A stretch of 64,000 nucleotides of DNA from Drosophila pseudoobscura (GCF_009870125.1 NC_046683.1:60279869-60343868), one strand, 5' to 3'; shown: positions 23,293 through 35,900, numbered from the stretch's first letter. The notes: generated by a model not told the origin, from the sequence alone. A program made the numbers and translations.

Positions 23293-24033
23293 AACGTCTT
23301 GAACCAAATGGTGAATGTTGAACAACAAAACAATACAGAGTTTTGCATATTAAGGGGGCCAGAAAAAAGGCTAAAGTATAGGGCATACTTTTCAGCGCCA
23401 CATGGTTAAAATTGTGGCAGGGTATTATGATACTCTATACGCTATATAGTGCCATAGAGTTGTACAGGTTCATAGTCAGAGAAGAATAGATAGATCGTTC
23501 CTAGAAGTCGAGAGAGAATATCATTCATATTTCTTGCTTTTTCTTATAAAATTCTACTTTAATTTTGCTTAAAAGTGTTCGGTAAAGGTAAAGCTTTAGC
23601 GAATCATCAGGTTTAAATTTTCAGCTTAAAGAAACGAAATATTTTCGGAATATTTAGAGGAAAGCAGGTTCAATTGATAATACCTTCTCTTACAAAAAAT
23701 CACCACTACTTGTTCTGTTCAAAAACCCTCCCAAGTGACTCAACTTTCATGAGACACTGTCCCGAGGCACATGGGCCTGAGGCACTGCCACTCCAGACTT
23801 TAGGCACCAGCCTAAGCACGCAACGACCTGGCGAACACCCCCCATTGGAGGTCAGCATCCAAATTTCCCAGATACGAAGCTCGAGCTATGGGATGTTCTT
23901 GGTATCAGAAGGGGGACACAGCGCGAGACTTTGCTGAACGACAAAGTTCGGGCCAAAGCTGAAGCTGAGAAAAGACGGCAGAAACTGTGGGGAGCATCGT
24001 GGAGCTTGGAGCCGTGATAAATTCGCGGCCAGA
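23293..24033. other. Cp15-Cp19 spacer
   Basis: Noncoding. The part nearest Cp19 presumably holds its follicle-cell regulatory elements. No repeat or open frame stands out. Confidence 0.5.
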
Positions 24034-24097
24034 TCACGTCTCGAGTGCCACAATAATACTTTGCTTATATAAAGAACTGTGCGGGCCACTTCATTTG
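24034..24097 (+). promoter_or_regulatory. Cp19 promoter
   Basis: TCACGT at 24034-24039, TATATAAA at 24066-24073, initiator-like TCATTT with the likely start near 24093; ATG at 24163. Confidence 0.85.
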
Positions 24098-24162
24098 TTA
24101 ATTGTGCCAACTGTGCCGAGCAGCTAGCGCCCCCCAAAAGACACAACAGACATTCTATAGCC

Positions 24163-24819
24163 ATGAACACATTCGCTGTAAGTATACCGATGACTTCCCG
24201 TTCCCGTTCGCGTTCCCGTTCCTCCAATCCAGACCGGTGGCTAACCTTCACGTATCGTTCCCAACAGACTTTGGCGGTTCTCTTCTGCGCCTGCCTCATC
24301 GGCAACTGCCACGGAGGCTATGGCGGTGGCGGCCATGGAGGCTACGGCCAACAAGGAGGGTATGGACAGAGCTCCAATGGAGGTGCCGCTTCGGCTGCCA
24401 GCTCTGCTGCTGCCGCAGGCAATCAGCAGCAGCGTCCCGTTGAGATCATTGCTGGTGGTTCCCGCGGCGGTTATGGCGCTGAGATCCTTCGCCCCATTTC
24501 CCTGGGCTATGGCGGTCACTCGCAGCGTGGACCTCAGCACGGCAGCTACGGACGTCGCGGCGGATACGGACCCCGCTGGACTGTCCAGCCAGCTGGCGCC
24601 ACTCTCCTGTATCCCGGCCAGAACAACTACCGGGCCTATGTCTCGCCCCCGGAGTACAGCAAGGTGGTGCTGCCCGTCCGTCCCGCTGAGCCCGTGGCCA
24701 AGCTGTTCATCCCGGAGAACCACTACGGCCAGCAGAGCTACGCCCCCCAGCAGAGCTACGGACCCCAGCAGAGCTACGGCCCCCAGCAGAGCTACAACGT
24801 CGAAGGACCACGATACTAG
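24163..24819 (+). CDS. Cp19: Chorion protein S19
   Basis: Eggshell structural protein, 188 aa (about 173 in D. melanogaster). Exon 1 MNTFA (24163-24177), exon 2 24268-24819. The intron is open in frame, so an unspliced reading would run through. The signal peptide is completed by TLAVLFCACLIGNCHG. The mature chain has GGYG repeats, an Ala/Ser run, the conserved VEIIAGG block, ILRPISL, and KLFIPENHYG. The C-terminus has tandem QQSYGP repeats (four QQSY units), a family hallmark. Poly(A) signal at 24882-24887. Confidence 0.96.
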   Translation: MNTFAVSIPMTSRSRSRSRSSNPDRWLTFTYRSQQTLAVLFCACLIGNCHGGYGGGGHGGYGQQGGYGQSSNGGAASAASSAAAAGNQQQRPVEIIAGGSRGGYGAEILRPISLGYGGHSQRGPQHGSYGRRGGYGPRWTVQPAGATLLYPGQNNYRAYVSPPEYSKVVLPVRPAEPVAKLFIPENHYGQQSYAPQQSYGPQQSYGPQQSYNVEGPRY

Positions 24820-24887
24820 ACGGTTGGATACTCCCCCTCCCCAATCCCCTTCTCAGTGTGGATTCGCTCCCGTGCAGCGCGAATAAA

Positions 24888-26245
24888 AAATACCAAAAGA
24901 AAACATAATCCCTACCAGTTTTGTTGTATAGTTTTGGGCGTACGGAAAGTGGGGGCACTATATCTCGGCTTCCGACTTGGGTCGGATCGAAGCAGAATTT
25001 CGGTTTTTATGCAGCTGCACGCAGCTGTGGCACTGGAAATTTGATTGCAACTTTTGGGGGGAATGTCTTTGCCGCGAACGTGCTGTGAAATTTGTAAACA
25101 AATTCGATCAGTCGGAGAGTCTTTCGGTGAAAGAGTTCCATAGTCAAACTGGAACAGCAGAGTTAACAAAATGTGGGTATTATCAACGATTTACCCAAAC
25201 TGGAACTTACGAATGTTTGAGCTATACAAATTCAATGCTTTTCCCAGCTTGTCGAACATTTTTCACCCATTTCTTAGCCATTAATTAACATTTATTTTTA
25301 TCTTGGGAAACATTTTTCACCTATTTCTCTGACATTCTTCTTTTCCAAGAATCTTTGAATGTTTGCTGATTTTTGTGAAATATTTTCTGGTAAGCAAAGT
25401 CTTTTGCTGACTGGCTTACGTCCGAGCTGTGGGCCATATTGCCACCTTCGGTTGACATTCGAGTCGCTTGGTGAATCACCAAGAGAATTCTAGACTTGAA
25501 AGTTTCGTAGTTCAGAGGAAAAAATGCCTAATAAATGTGGACTTTTCTTGATAAATGTGTCTCTTATAGAGTACGGGCAATGTTGAGTTCTTTCAGGCAT
25601 AGCCCCTACTGTACCTGTGTTCAAGCTACGGCCTTGAAGACCGTCATGATAACCAAAATCAACTCGTAACTCGTAACACACTTGGATTAAGCCTCAAGGG
25701 GAGGAATAGGAGTTCCGGAATGAGAATCGGAAGTAGCCTATCCACAGACGGATAAACTACGAATGGAACGTCTAAGTATGCATTCCAGGGCAGGTTTATC
25801 GGCTGAAATTAGAGACGAGGCTCGTTCGCCCGTTCATTGATCCGCAACCACAGCCACCCCACAGTGATGCACGATGCGTACAGTGCAGTACCGTAGAGTG
25901 GAGGCAGCCAGTGCCAAAGACCCGATACCGCACACACCAAAAGCGAACAGAGCGTGCCGAGCCGGGGGAAGTTGCTATCAATGGGGCGGCCAGCTTCTCT
26001 TCCCGGAGGTTGTGGTAGTCGTTGCTGTGGTTCTGGCTCCGGCTCTGTCACAATTTGGCGCGCAATTTCGATGAGCATAGAAATTGGAGACGGTGGCGTT
26101 GGAGTCTCCGGGCCTTATCAGGCTGGGCGGGGCGGGGGGGCAGAGGAGAGTTGTGGATGCTGGCGCTGCGGGGCTGTCGGGGCACCCCGAAAGTGCCGCA
26201 GTTTCGTCATGATCCGCCCCGTGGCAGTGGGCATCGACTTGGGGT
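24888..26245. other. Cp19-Cp16 spacer
   Basis: About 1.36 kb of noncoding DNA. The last 400 bases become GC-rich toward the Cp16 promoter. Open frames there are low-complexity and unsupported. Confidence 0.5.
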
Positions 26246-26249
26246 TTGG

Positions 26250-26335
26250 TCACGTCTGGGCAGCACACGAATCGCTGGCCAACTCAAATGGTATTGCTAT
26301 AAAAGCAATTTGGACACTCGCTGTGGCTAATTAGT
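26250..26335 (+). promoter_or_regulatory. Cp16 promoter
   Basis: TCACGT at 26250-26255 and TATAAAA at 26298-26304. The spacing (48 bases) is wider than in the other three chorion promoters (29-34). Likely start near 26330; ATG at 26373. Confidence 0.8.
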
Positions 26336-26372
26336 TTCCGAAACAGTCGCTTCCTCGCACCAACCAACAAAC

Positions 26373-26863
26373 ATGTCCGCCAACAACATGCGTCTCCTCT
26401 GCCTGCTCTTGGCCTGCTACATCTCGGCCATTGCGGCCCACAGGCCCAGCTACCGCTCCGGCTCCGGCGGCTACGTGGATGTGGTCAGGGCCGCCGAGAC
26501 GGCCGAGGCACAGGCCGCTGCCCTCACCAATGCCGCTGGCGCTGCCGCCTCTGCAGCGAAATTGGACGGCGCCGACTGGCATGCCCTCAATCGTTATGGC
26601 TGGGAGCAGGGCCGACCTCTGCTGGCCAAGCGTTATGGTCCCCTCGACGATCTCTATGCCGCCGCCCTGCCACCACGCTCTTTCGTGGCCGAAATCGATC
26701 CAGGTGGGTTACCTCTAAACAAAATGTACAATCTGATGTATGCTAATGTCATGCCGTTCTCTCGATTGCAGTCTTCAAGAAGAGCCACTATGGTGGAGCC
26801 TATGGCCAGAAGAGCGTTACGCTCAACACTGGCGCCAAGGTGGCGGTCGCCGCGCTGAACTGA
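26373..26863 (+). CDS. Cp16: Chorion protein S16
   Basis: Eggshell structural protein, 140 aa (about 138 in D. melanogaster). Exon 1 26373-26703, exon 2 26772-26863, phase-1 intron. The signal peptide is MRLLCLLLACYISAIAA. The mature region carries the conserved AAETAEAQAAALTNAAGAAA and KLDGADWHALNRYGWEQGRP blocks and PPRSFVAEIDPVFKKS, the last created by the splice. Unlike its three neighbours, the intron here lies near the 3' end and not inside the signal peptide. Poly(A) signal at 26896-26901. It is last in the cluster and closest to Prm. Confidence 0.96.
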
Positions 26864-26901
26864 AGATCCCATGATCCCAATAGATCGAAACCCTTAATAA
26901 A

Positions 26902-28116
26902 TAGTGATAACTTAAACATGTAACTGTTTTACTGGTTTTCTACTACCCAGCGGTGTTTTGCCTATGGTTATGGTTTTATGTATATTTTCCCACTATTCCC
27001 ACTGAGAGACAGGGAAAATTCCTATCCACGTCTTGGAACTCTTGCATTCGGGCTGTGATTGATCGAGTTTTGGCTACTTTGAGCCTGAGCTCAATCTGTA
27101 GGTTTTATTTATTATCGTATATATTGAGATATACTGACATATTTGCTTAAATAGCTACCTAAATGCATTTTCTGTGGATCCGGCAACATATCTTTGGTAT
27201 GCGATAGCTTTGAATTCTCCCCCTAAGCTCTTCAACTGATGATTTAGATCATAATACGACAAAAAGCTTGCAAATGTATGTCCGTAGAGAAGTCGAGAGT
27301 CTTATTGGTCATTGATTCCGAATCAGTGGTCTTAACTTAAAAGTTGTTTCGTAGTTTTGTTCACTTGATCGTTGGATGCGATCCACATGGTCCGATCCGA
27401 TGGTGCTCCGCTTTCCAGAATCAAACGACAACAAAGCAGATTAGTACTCCCACCAATGTGCGATTCATTTTGCACCCCATAAACCATATAAACCAGAGAT
27501 CGGCAGCGTCCCATGCACAGGCAAAAAAACACCTGTGACTACATCTCTAATGTAGAGACCTGCCGACAAAAAACATCTTCAAAAGTGTGATTCTATCTCA
27601 TTCTATTTCATAACATCTTCCCCATGCCTCCCCGTGAGCTCCCCTTATATGATTTTTTCTGTTTCTTCCATTAGTAAAATTGATACATTTTTGTATAGTT
27701 TATTATTTGTTATTATTATGAATAAAATTTCGTTTTATTGCAAGATACAAAGTAAAAAATGTGAAAATTGCTCAGTTTGTGGTTTTGTAAAATCGAAAAT
27801 GGGGTGTTGCGAGCACACAGAAAATTTACCTACTAAACATAAAGTCAACTAAAAACAAATAGTAGAAGCGGTTGTAACTCTGGGTAAATCGTTTCGCATT
27901 GCTGCTTGCTTGCTAAATGGTTTTCCATATCCATTTCCATCTACATTTTCATAGTACATTTATTCATCGCCATATCGGTGATCTTGATATTGATCTTGAT
28001 ATTGTTTGATATTTTATTGAAAGCCAACAACTCTCTTCTCTGTCTCTCTCTATCTCTATCTCTAGTTCTAGGTATTCTTTTCGGAAAAACTCTGCCAAGT
28101 TTTCGTTGATTTTGTT
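26902..28116. other. Cp16-Prm convergent intergenic region
   Basis: AT-rich noncoding sequence between two convergent genes. A minus-strand AATAAA at 28117-28122 is a candidate poly(A) signal of Prm. Confidence 0.5.
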
Positions 28117-28442
28117 TTTATTTGGTTTTTGGGTTTTCCAGGTTCATTATTTTAATTAAATTACATGAACTTCAAAATAGTATTATTATTATATAGATAG
28201 GATGTGTAGTGTTATGTATTTATAGTGTATAACCTATACGAGACCCCCCGCCGATTCCGCCTTGGGGATCTTGGTGCGCTTCCTCGGCGAGGAGATGGCA
28301 AAAAAAATTTAAATTATAAAAAACTTTCTCACGCAACTTCTCTGCTCTGAAATCTCATTGATCTTCCTCTCTGGTTTGAGTTTTGAGTAAATTAAAAAAA
28401 AAATGATCTCTCTGCTTTTTGGTGTTGGTTTAGGCTGTGATC

Positions 28443-31400
28443 CTATTCGGTGATCGTTCTTGTTGTCTCCTGGATGTACACCTGAGAGCCGGGCACGGTG
28501 GAGGTGGTCACGAATGTGCGGTGCTTGGCGCGGATCAGATTCAAGTTGGACTCGGCACAATCGGCACGATCCTCGGCGGCCTCCAGTTCGCGCTGGAAAC
28601 GGCGCACACGGGTGGTGGTCTGCTGGGAGACGCCCTCCTGCTCGGACAGCTGGCGCCTGTAGATGTTGATCTTGGCAGTGGTCTTGTCGAGGGCATCCTG
28701 CAGCAGGATGATGTTCTTCTGGTCCTCCTCGCACTGTACGATCACCTCCTTGACGGTGCGCTCCTTCTTGCGCAGGATCTTGATGGTCTCGGCATGGCGA
28801 CGCTTCTCCTCTTCCAGCTCCAACTCCAGATCGCGAATGCGAGCCTCCAGCTTGCTAATGATGCGCTTGCTGCCGGCAACGGCATTCAGCTCAACCTCTT
28901 CCAGACGAATGGACAAGTTCTAATCGAATTAAACACACATAAACGATAAGTAATGTTGGAATGTCCAAGATAGTCCCAAAGTACACGCTTACCTTGACTT
29001 CGACTTCCAAAGACTTCTTGATGGTCTCGAGCTTGACAATGCGCTCCTGCTCCTCATGCACCTGCTCGACAACGTGCTTCAGCTCGACCTGGATCTTCTG
29101 GTAGCGCTCGTCGCTGATGCGGAGCTCCTTGGACACCTCCTCGTAGTCGGAGGCGACCACGGTCAGCTCCTGCTCCAGCCTGGACTTGATCGAGACCAGG
29201 TTGACATTGGCAGTGCTCAGCTCGTTGATGCGAGTGCTGGCCTCCTCGTACTGCAGCTCGACGGTGCGCTTGGCACGATTGGCGCTGTCCAGGTGGGAGC
29301 GGGCCTCCTCAAGCTCGCCACTGAGACCGGCCAGACGGCGCTGGGCAATGCCGTACTGGTCGAGGGTGGCCTGCAGCTGGCGCTGCACATCCTCGTAGTG
29401 GGCCTGGAGCTCGGTCAACTGCAGCGACTGCTTCTTGATCACCTTCTGGAGATCAATGTTGGTCTTGTTGGCCACATCCAGGGACATCTCCAGCTCGGTG
29501 ATCTGGATCTGCAGCTTCTTCTTGATGCGAATCACCTCGGTCTTCAGACGGGTCTCGGCCTCAACAACGCGGGCATTGAGCTGCTCGATCTCGATCGAGG
29601 TCTGCTTGCTACAGGAATTCGCAAAAGGACAAATGAAACATTGCACACAGTTTGGAATCTTTTGGAAATCAATCGATATGGAAGTGCCCCCCAAAATGCG
29701 CTTTACCTCGTGCTTTACCTCAATGCCGCTCCCTCCGGTGTTTCGCTTTGCTCGCTTTATTTTTGGCCCCAATGCTCTGACCCACAAAATACATTTTCCC
29801 AACACTCAGCACTACTTCTGCAAGCCACTCTGAAAACCACTCAGGTGATCAGCTTTTGGCATTGTCAAAATTGCTTCATTGTTCTTCTTGCTTGTTGCTT
29901 CTAGCTTCTAGCAGAGTGGCGATTATTTTTACGCTTGATAAAGACATCGAACTTGTCACAAATAGCTCGCGTTCACATGCCAAACTATTTGCTAAGTAGT
30001 TCCTTTTTTTCGGGGGTACACATGAGTGCATCATGTGTCTATTTTTAGGGTATAGGTAAAGTCTTCAAGATGCGTTGCCAACTAAATTTTGAGTAATGTT
30101 TGTAGTTCTGTTATCCCAAATTGAATCATGAGGTAAATAGATTACCAGAACTAGAATTAGTTTTCATTACTGAAGGTGGAACCTTATATATTACAAAACT
30201 AAACCTAAGAACCACATCCTTAAAGATGTTAATTCGATTTTCTTCTTGGAAAATCATTTTCAAAGACAGATTTTTGATGGGTCTGTTCTTTATAATATCT
30301 ACATAAACTACAAATTCCAATTGCACTTCTAGTTCTAGTTCTAATTCTTAAAAATCTCGGTCTCTTAGTTGTGCTCCGCCCACAATTCTACTCTCATCTG
30401 TCAGAGATCGAGATCGAACCGCACATTTTCCACTTTCACTTCGTGCTCTAGTTCAACTTCTAAAGAATCTCTGCCTCTCTCTGTGATGATCCGCCCACAG
30501 TTGGACTCTCATCTGTCAGAGATCCATCACTCGGATCATCTTTTCATTGCTCTGGCAATGGGCCTCTCCCATGGTCCTAGTCTGTTGTGGGCCCCCGATC
30601 TTCTGGTTACTTAATCTTAATCTTCTGTGTGCCCATTGCTGTCGCCTTGCCAAGGTATTTAGTCTGTGTGTGTTGAGTATTTTGCATTTAGATTTTCAAT
30701 CTTTCCCCGTGCCATTGTTTTCAATGTTTATTTGTCTACGCAAATATTTATTTTCCTGCTTGATTTTATTTTTATTTTTTCGCATTTTGCTGTTTTGCTG
30801 TTGCTGTCATGCGCCAGAGTTTTCCTTGGTTTCAAAAATTAAATAATTCTTTCTTTATATTTTGTCGAATTTTTGAAGGACAGACCACAAAACAATAGTT
30901 TTTCGGGCCACCATTTACGCGTAGACAAGACGAAGAATCTGGCATCTGAAATACCTGACGTTGTGGGTGCGAAACATGATAATTGCGATCGGTGTGAAAA
31001 TTTCATGATTTCTAAGGGGTTTGAGGTCAGATCACAGGGCACTTTCATTGAAATTGTATAGGGGAAAATATTGAATGTGCTTGAGAACAAGAAGATTATC
31101 ATTTCAATATTGATGTTTGAATCTATATGGGCATTAAATGTTATTTTCTTCTCTAAAGATAATGTGGGAAGTATTTTGCAATTACAAGAATATATATCTA
31201 ATCGTTTGAGAGTTTCTGAAAATACCTTTTTCTGATAGTTTATATTTCTTTTGATAGTACGATTAAAGGTTTATGGTTATAGCTTAAGACTGCAGATCTA
31301 TAAACCAAATTAAGAGTGGTTTAAAATACGACCATCTGAACAAATATTTAGACCATCTGTTTACAGGATCATTCTACAGACGCTATCTTGTAAAATTCCT

Positions 31401-32931
31401 TAAAAATACCTATTTTGATCAAATAAATTTTCTAAAATTATTCCTTATACGCAGAAAAGTCCTATATATCTTATTTCGATTTCCAATTTCGAGCTCGATA
31501 ATCTATCAGATCAGATCTGTACTCCATCCTATATCCCTTTCACTTCCTATAGATCATAATACTAATCATAATTTCAAAAAATTCTTGGCATTTCCCTGCA
31601 ATTAGCCATGGGCGAAAAATGTTGTGCATTATTTTACAGAAATAATTCACACAAGATTTAACAACAGACACAATGCGATGCAAATGGTGAAAAACGTACA
31701 TTGGAATGAAGGGAAAGAATGGGTGATCGAGGGGCGAGAAAACTTAGGGAAACGAAAATAAATTGTGCAGACCAGACAAATAGAGAGATGTAGGAGGAGG
31801 AGGATGCAATCTTCTCAGCGATGAGCACGAAAATTGAGGTACAATTCAAAAATGTTCGCATTTATTCAAATTGTCTGGGGGCTAGAATTTAATTGAAAAC
31901 GACAGAAAATAATCGTTTCGTGTGTGTCTGGGGGGAATGATGATGGGTTTGGGGGTGGAAGGGAAACGGGAAAACCCTATCTTTTCATGGAAGACTATGG
32001 ACCAAAGTGTGTTTGGTTAGTGCTTCCAATATATATAGCTATAGTCCTTGAGCTTGGGATGTGTGCGGGCGACCTTGCGACAGATCCAACACTTATCCTC
32101 TATACCGCACCTGCTATCCGCGTAGAACTCGACGGTCCGCTGATTGAGCGTCGAGAGCTGGCGCTTCACATTGTGGAGCGAGGACGAAACACGATGGTCG
32201 AGCTTGTCGACCAGGCGATCGTCCATCAGCTCGATGTGGAGAGCATGGGCCCTTAGCTGACCGTCGATGGGGGAGGTGGACCGACCGCGCGAAATGGCGC
32301 GACTCGAACGGACCAACGTTTGGGACATGTAGTCCTCCTCCTCCTTTTTGGCCGTCTTGATGTTCCGCTCCGATTCGGAGAGCAGTGCCTGGGCAATGGC
32401 GCTGGCGGACTTGCCGCGTATCGATCGCTTAAAATCGTCAGACATTTGATCGACTTCGTTATCTATCTCGATCTTACGAATGCGCTGCAATATCTTTAAT
32501 GTATCGCGTTTGATCAGGTCCTCGAGCTCTTCCTGGCGCTGACGACGGCGCTGGCGCGATCTCTCAACAACTGTGTCCGGTTCAATGTGCTTGGTCACAC
32601 GCGACGCGTCGACAAGCTTCTGCAAACTGAACGGCGTCCGTTTCTTGGCCCGAAAGCTGGCCAAAATCTCGTCGGCACGGGCCGCGCAGGTGCGCGACAG
32701 GCGTACGATCTCATCGGCCGTGTACTTTCGTACCGTATTCGAGGCCCGGTACTGCTGCAGCCCGTGCTCGCTCACCCACGGCAGGTGGGGCTGCACCACC
32801 TTCAGTCCCTTTGCCTTTGCATCCAGATAGTCCAGCATTGGCTGGTAGAAGTTCATCGAGTACCCATAGTTGTCCTCATAGGTGGTCGTATGCCGGAGCC
32901 GCGAGGGGCGCTGCTTCAAAGCGAGCGACAT
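28443..32931 (-). CDS. Prm: Miniparamyosin (paramyosin short form)
   Basis: Alternative product of Prm from an internal start. First exon 32931-32111, then the shared exons 29608-28993 and 28919-28443, giving 637 aa (640 in D. melanogaster). The unique N-terminus starts [20 protein letters not shown] and is globular and basic, with an Arg/Gln run near 125-132 and no long coiled coil. It precedes the paramyosin C-terminal rod. The open frame continues 31 codons past the proposed donor (AG/GTGCGG at 32110) to a stop. Use of this donor is inferred because its phase 2 matches the acceptor of exon 8 and the length then agrees with the known protein. The read-through tail has CWIC and would give an unrelated 304-aa protein; both outcomes are possible. 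Confidence 0.88.
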
Positions 32932-35900
32932 AATTTCAAAGGGGCACGGGATAAAGGGGGGTATGTGAGAGGGTATCTATGAGAGGGAGAGAATGCGGTG
33001 TGTGCTTAAGAGTACTCTTATTAAAGCTACAAAATGTTGCTCGGCTGCTCTGTCGATCTCTGTCGCTTTGTGGTCGTTTGTCTTCTTGGTGTCGCTCGCT
33101 CTTCGTTTTGGCAGCAGTTTCTGTGTCGCTTTGCAAATAAATTTTCAAATTTGTCGAAATCTATAAAAAGATTGCATTTCGGGTGTTCAGCTGTTGGCAT
33201 CGACCAAAGGTATGAGAGCATAATGACGACAACACGTATAACATCATTATCTTCATCATCATGATCATCGCTTGTTGGCAGTCAATGTTTGGTTGGGTGC
33301 TCCTTGGCTATGATTGATTCATTTTGGCAGGGAGCTCTCATAGGCAATGTCATAATAGCATCTTAGAAATAATATATATCTTTATGCAATACCGCACTGC
33401 TTTCGCAGAGATAGTGTAGAGAATTGCCATTTTAAATGGTGAAAAGCGGTTTAAACACCTCTATTCGGGCTCTAGAACTTTGGCTACTTTCTCTACAGTG
33501 AAGATCTTCAGTTGATGACTCTCATGTCACTTAAAGGTTTCTTCAATGAATATCTCGCTGTCTTAGAAATAATAGATATCTTTAGGCAATATTATCGCAC
33601 TGTTTTCGTAGAGATAGTGTAGACAATTCTCATTTTAAATGGGTTACAAAAGAGATCATTATGGGTACATTCATAATTGAAGTCTCGAACTTTGGAACAC
33701 ACACAAAATCTGTATATTGTTTCAGTTCTTTCTGCAGATCTTCAGTAGATTGGTCTTAAAGTAATCTTGAAAGACTCTTTTGAGATAAACCGCCTCTAGA
33801 GCTCTCAAGCTATCTGCCATATCGCTCTTATTCAAATTTCTTCAATCACAGCCAAGCCACTTGTCAAACCAATCCATATTTCAACCTACCTGTTGCTAGA
33901 GAACCACTCTTCAAACTTCCAAAGATCTTCTCAATCAGAGATCTTTCGATTTAACAAAAAAAAAAACGATTGTGTAACACTCGTGGCAGCAACTGCGCAA
34001 TTTTCTATGGGGTGGGAGGATTTCATAGATAAAAACTTTGTATAGTTTATAATCGGAGAACCAAAAACCCACTTCTTTGTACTGAGCCTGTGTGTGCCCC
34101 TTGGGTGTGGCAGGATCGGATCTTGCCTTGCTCCGCGGTTGCCTAATGCCTATTTAATGCCGTTGCTTTGTGCGCGACTATAGAAATCGAACTGATTTGC
34201 TAAATGGGTCAATTTGATATCAGTTCTGTTGTTGGCAATTGGCAGCGATTGCAAAACAATCGATTGGTTTTCCCCCCACTCGTATCGGGGGCCTTGGGGG
34301 ACTGTGGGCTTCCGCTTTGGCAGGGGAAACTGCCAATAAGTGATTGACCTTCGTCAATCGACAGTTGTCGACTGTCGCTGTCAGACAGAGGAGTGCGCAT
34401 TTCAGGGGGCTGGGCACTTCCAAGGGGATCGAGGATGATCAGACAATTACTTACCGAATAGCCTCAACCTCCTCATCCTTCTCGGCCAGACGACGCTCGG
34501 CATCGTGACGGTACTGGTTGAAGTCGGCGGCCAAACGCTGGCCACGCTGCTCCTCAGCCTTGCGGCCCTATATATATGTATTTAGAGAGAATACGGGGAT
34601 CAGTCATCACTCGGATCTGTTATGTTTTTGTGGCCACTTACAGCCTCGGCTTCCTTGTAGGCAGCGGTCAGCTCATCGCGCTCATTCTCCAGGCGACGCA
34701 GCTCCAGTTCCAACTCGTGGAGGCGACGGTTCAGTTCGTTGATGGCGCCCTTGGCGTCATGCAGATCATCTGGAAGATCACAACAAACAACAAATGAATA
34801 AGCAATCGATCAAGAGGATTAGGTATGTGTGGACCCACCTCCCAACTTCTTGTTCTCGCGGGCCAACTGGTTGTTGTTGTCCTTGACCTTGTCCAGCTCG
34901 TGCACGGTGCGGACCAGATCGATCTGCTTGTTCTTCAGATCGCGCTGGCTGTTCTCGTACAGGATGATGGTCTCATCAAGGCGGCTCTTCAGCTCCACGT
35001 TGTGCTTCTCCAGGGTGTTGACGGCCTTGGTGAGCTCCCGGCAGCTGTTGTTGGACTTCTCCAGATCGATGATGAGGACCTCCACCTCACTGGCCAGACG
35101 GGTCTTGGTCTTCTCCAAGTTGTTGACCTTGACGATGAGGGACTCGATGTGCTCCTCCAGCTCGGTGATGCGCACCTGGTACTTGCGACGAATCTCTTCG
35201 ACCTCCTCGGCACGAGCTGCCACTTCGGCAGTCCACTTGTTCTGCCACGAAGTGGCATCGGCATTGGCCTTGACCAACTGACGTTCCAAGTCAATGCGCG
35301 CCTCAGACTCTTCCTCGAGTTGATTGCGAATCGAGTCCAATTCGATCTCAACCTGATGCAGAGACGATTCGAGCATGGAGCGACGACGGTCCTCGTCTTC
35401 CAAGCGACGGCGAGCATCCTCCAGCTGGGAGATGACCTGGCTCTTGGAAAACGAGACAGTGTCGAGCTGCACTTTGAGATCTTGGACGTCCTTGATCAGC
35501 TCAATGTTCTCCTGCGAGAGGCGAGATTTATGCGATGTGATGTCGATCACAGTGCGGTTCAGCTCCTCGATCTTCACATTCAGCTCCGTGATGGAGATCT
35601 CCAGCTTGGAGATGTGCTTCTCCGACACGATCTTCTCCTTGTTGTAGACCTCGATTTGGGAGAGCAGCTCGTAGACTTCGGCCTGGAATTTCGACTTGTC
35701 CTTCTCGGCTCTGCAAGCAAACAGATCTCCAGTTTAGTGATTGGTCTCCGACTATCTCTGGACTGCTTCATGGATACTTAGAATTCGGCCAAGCTGTGAT
35801 TTAGCGCGGCGCAGGTGGAAGCTTGGATGGAGAAAGCTCAGCATACGACAAGCTTTCGCATATCGTTATCGTTCGATTGGGATTCCCCCCGGATCAGATG

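Noticed and set aside
29700-29780. Possible extension of paramyosin exon 8 upstream (frame open to 29805)
   Set aside because: The acceptor at 29609-29610 with phase-2 match to exon 7, and the exact 879-aa total, show the upstream part is intron.
29056-29904. 282-codon plus-strand frame over paramyosin exon 8
   Set aside because: Antisense shadow of Prm for the same reason.
34825-35781. 318-codon plus-strand frame over paramyosin exon 5
   Set aside because: It is the antisense shadow of the coiled-coil exon; Leu/Glu codon bias creates long Leu/Val-rich antisense frames.
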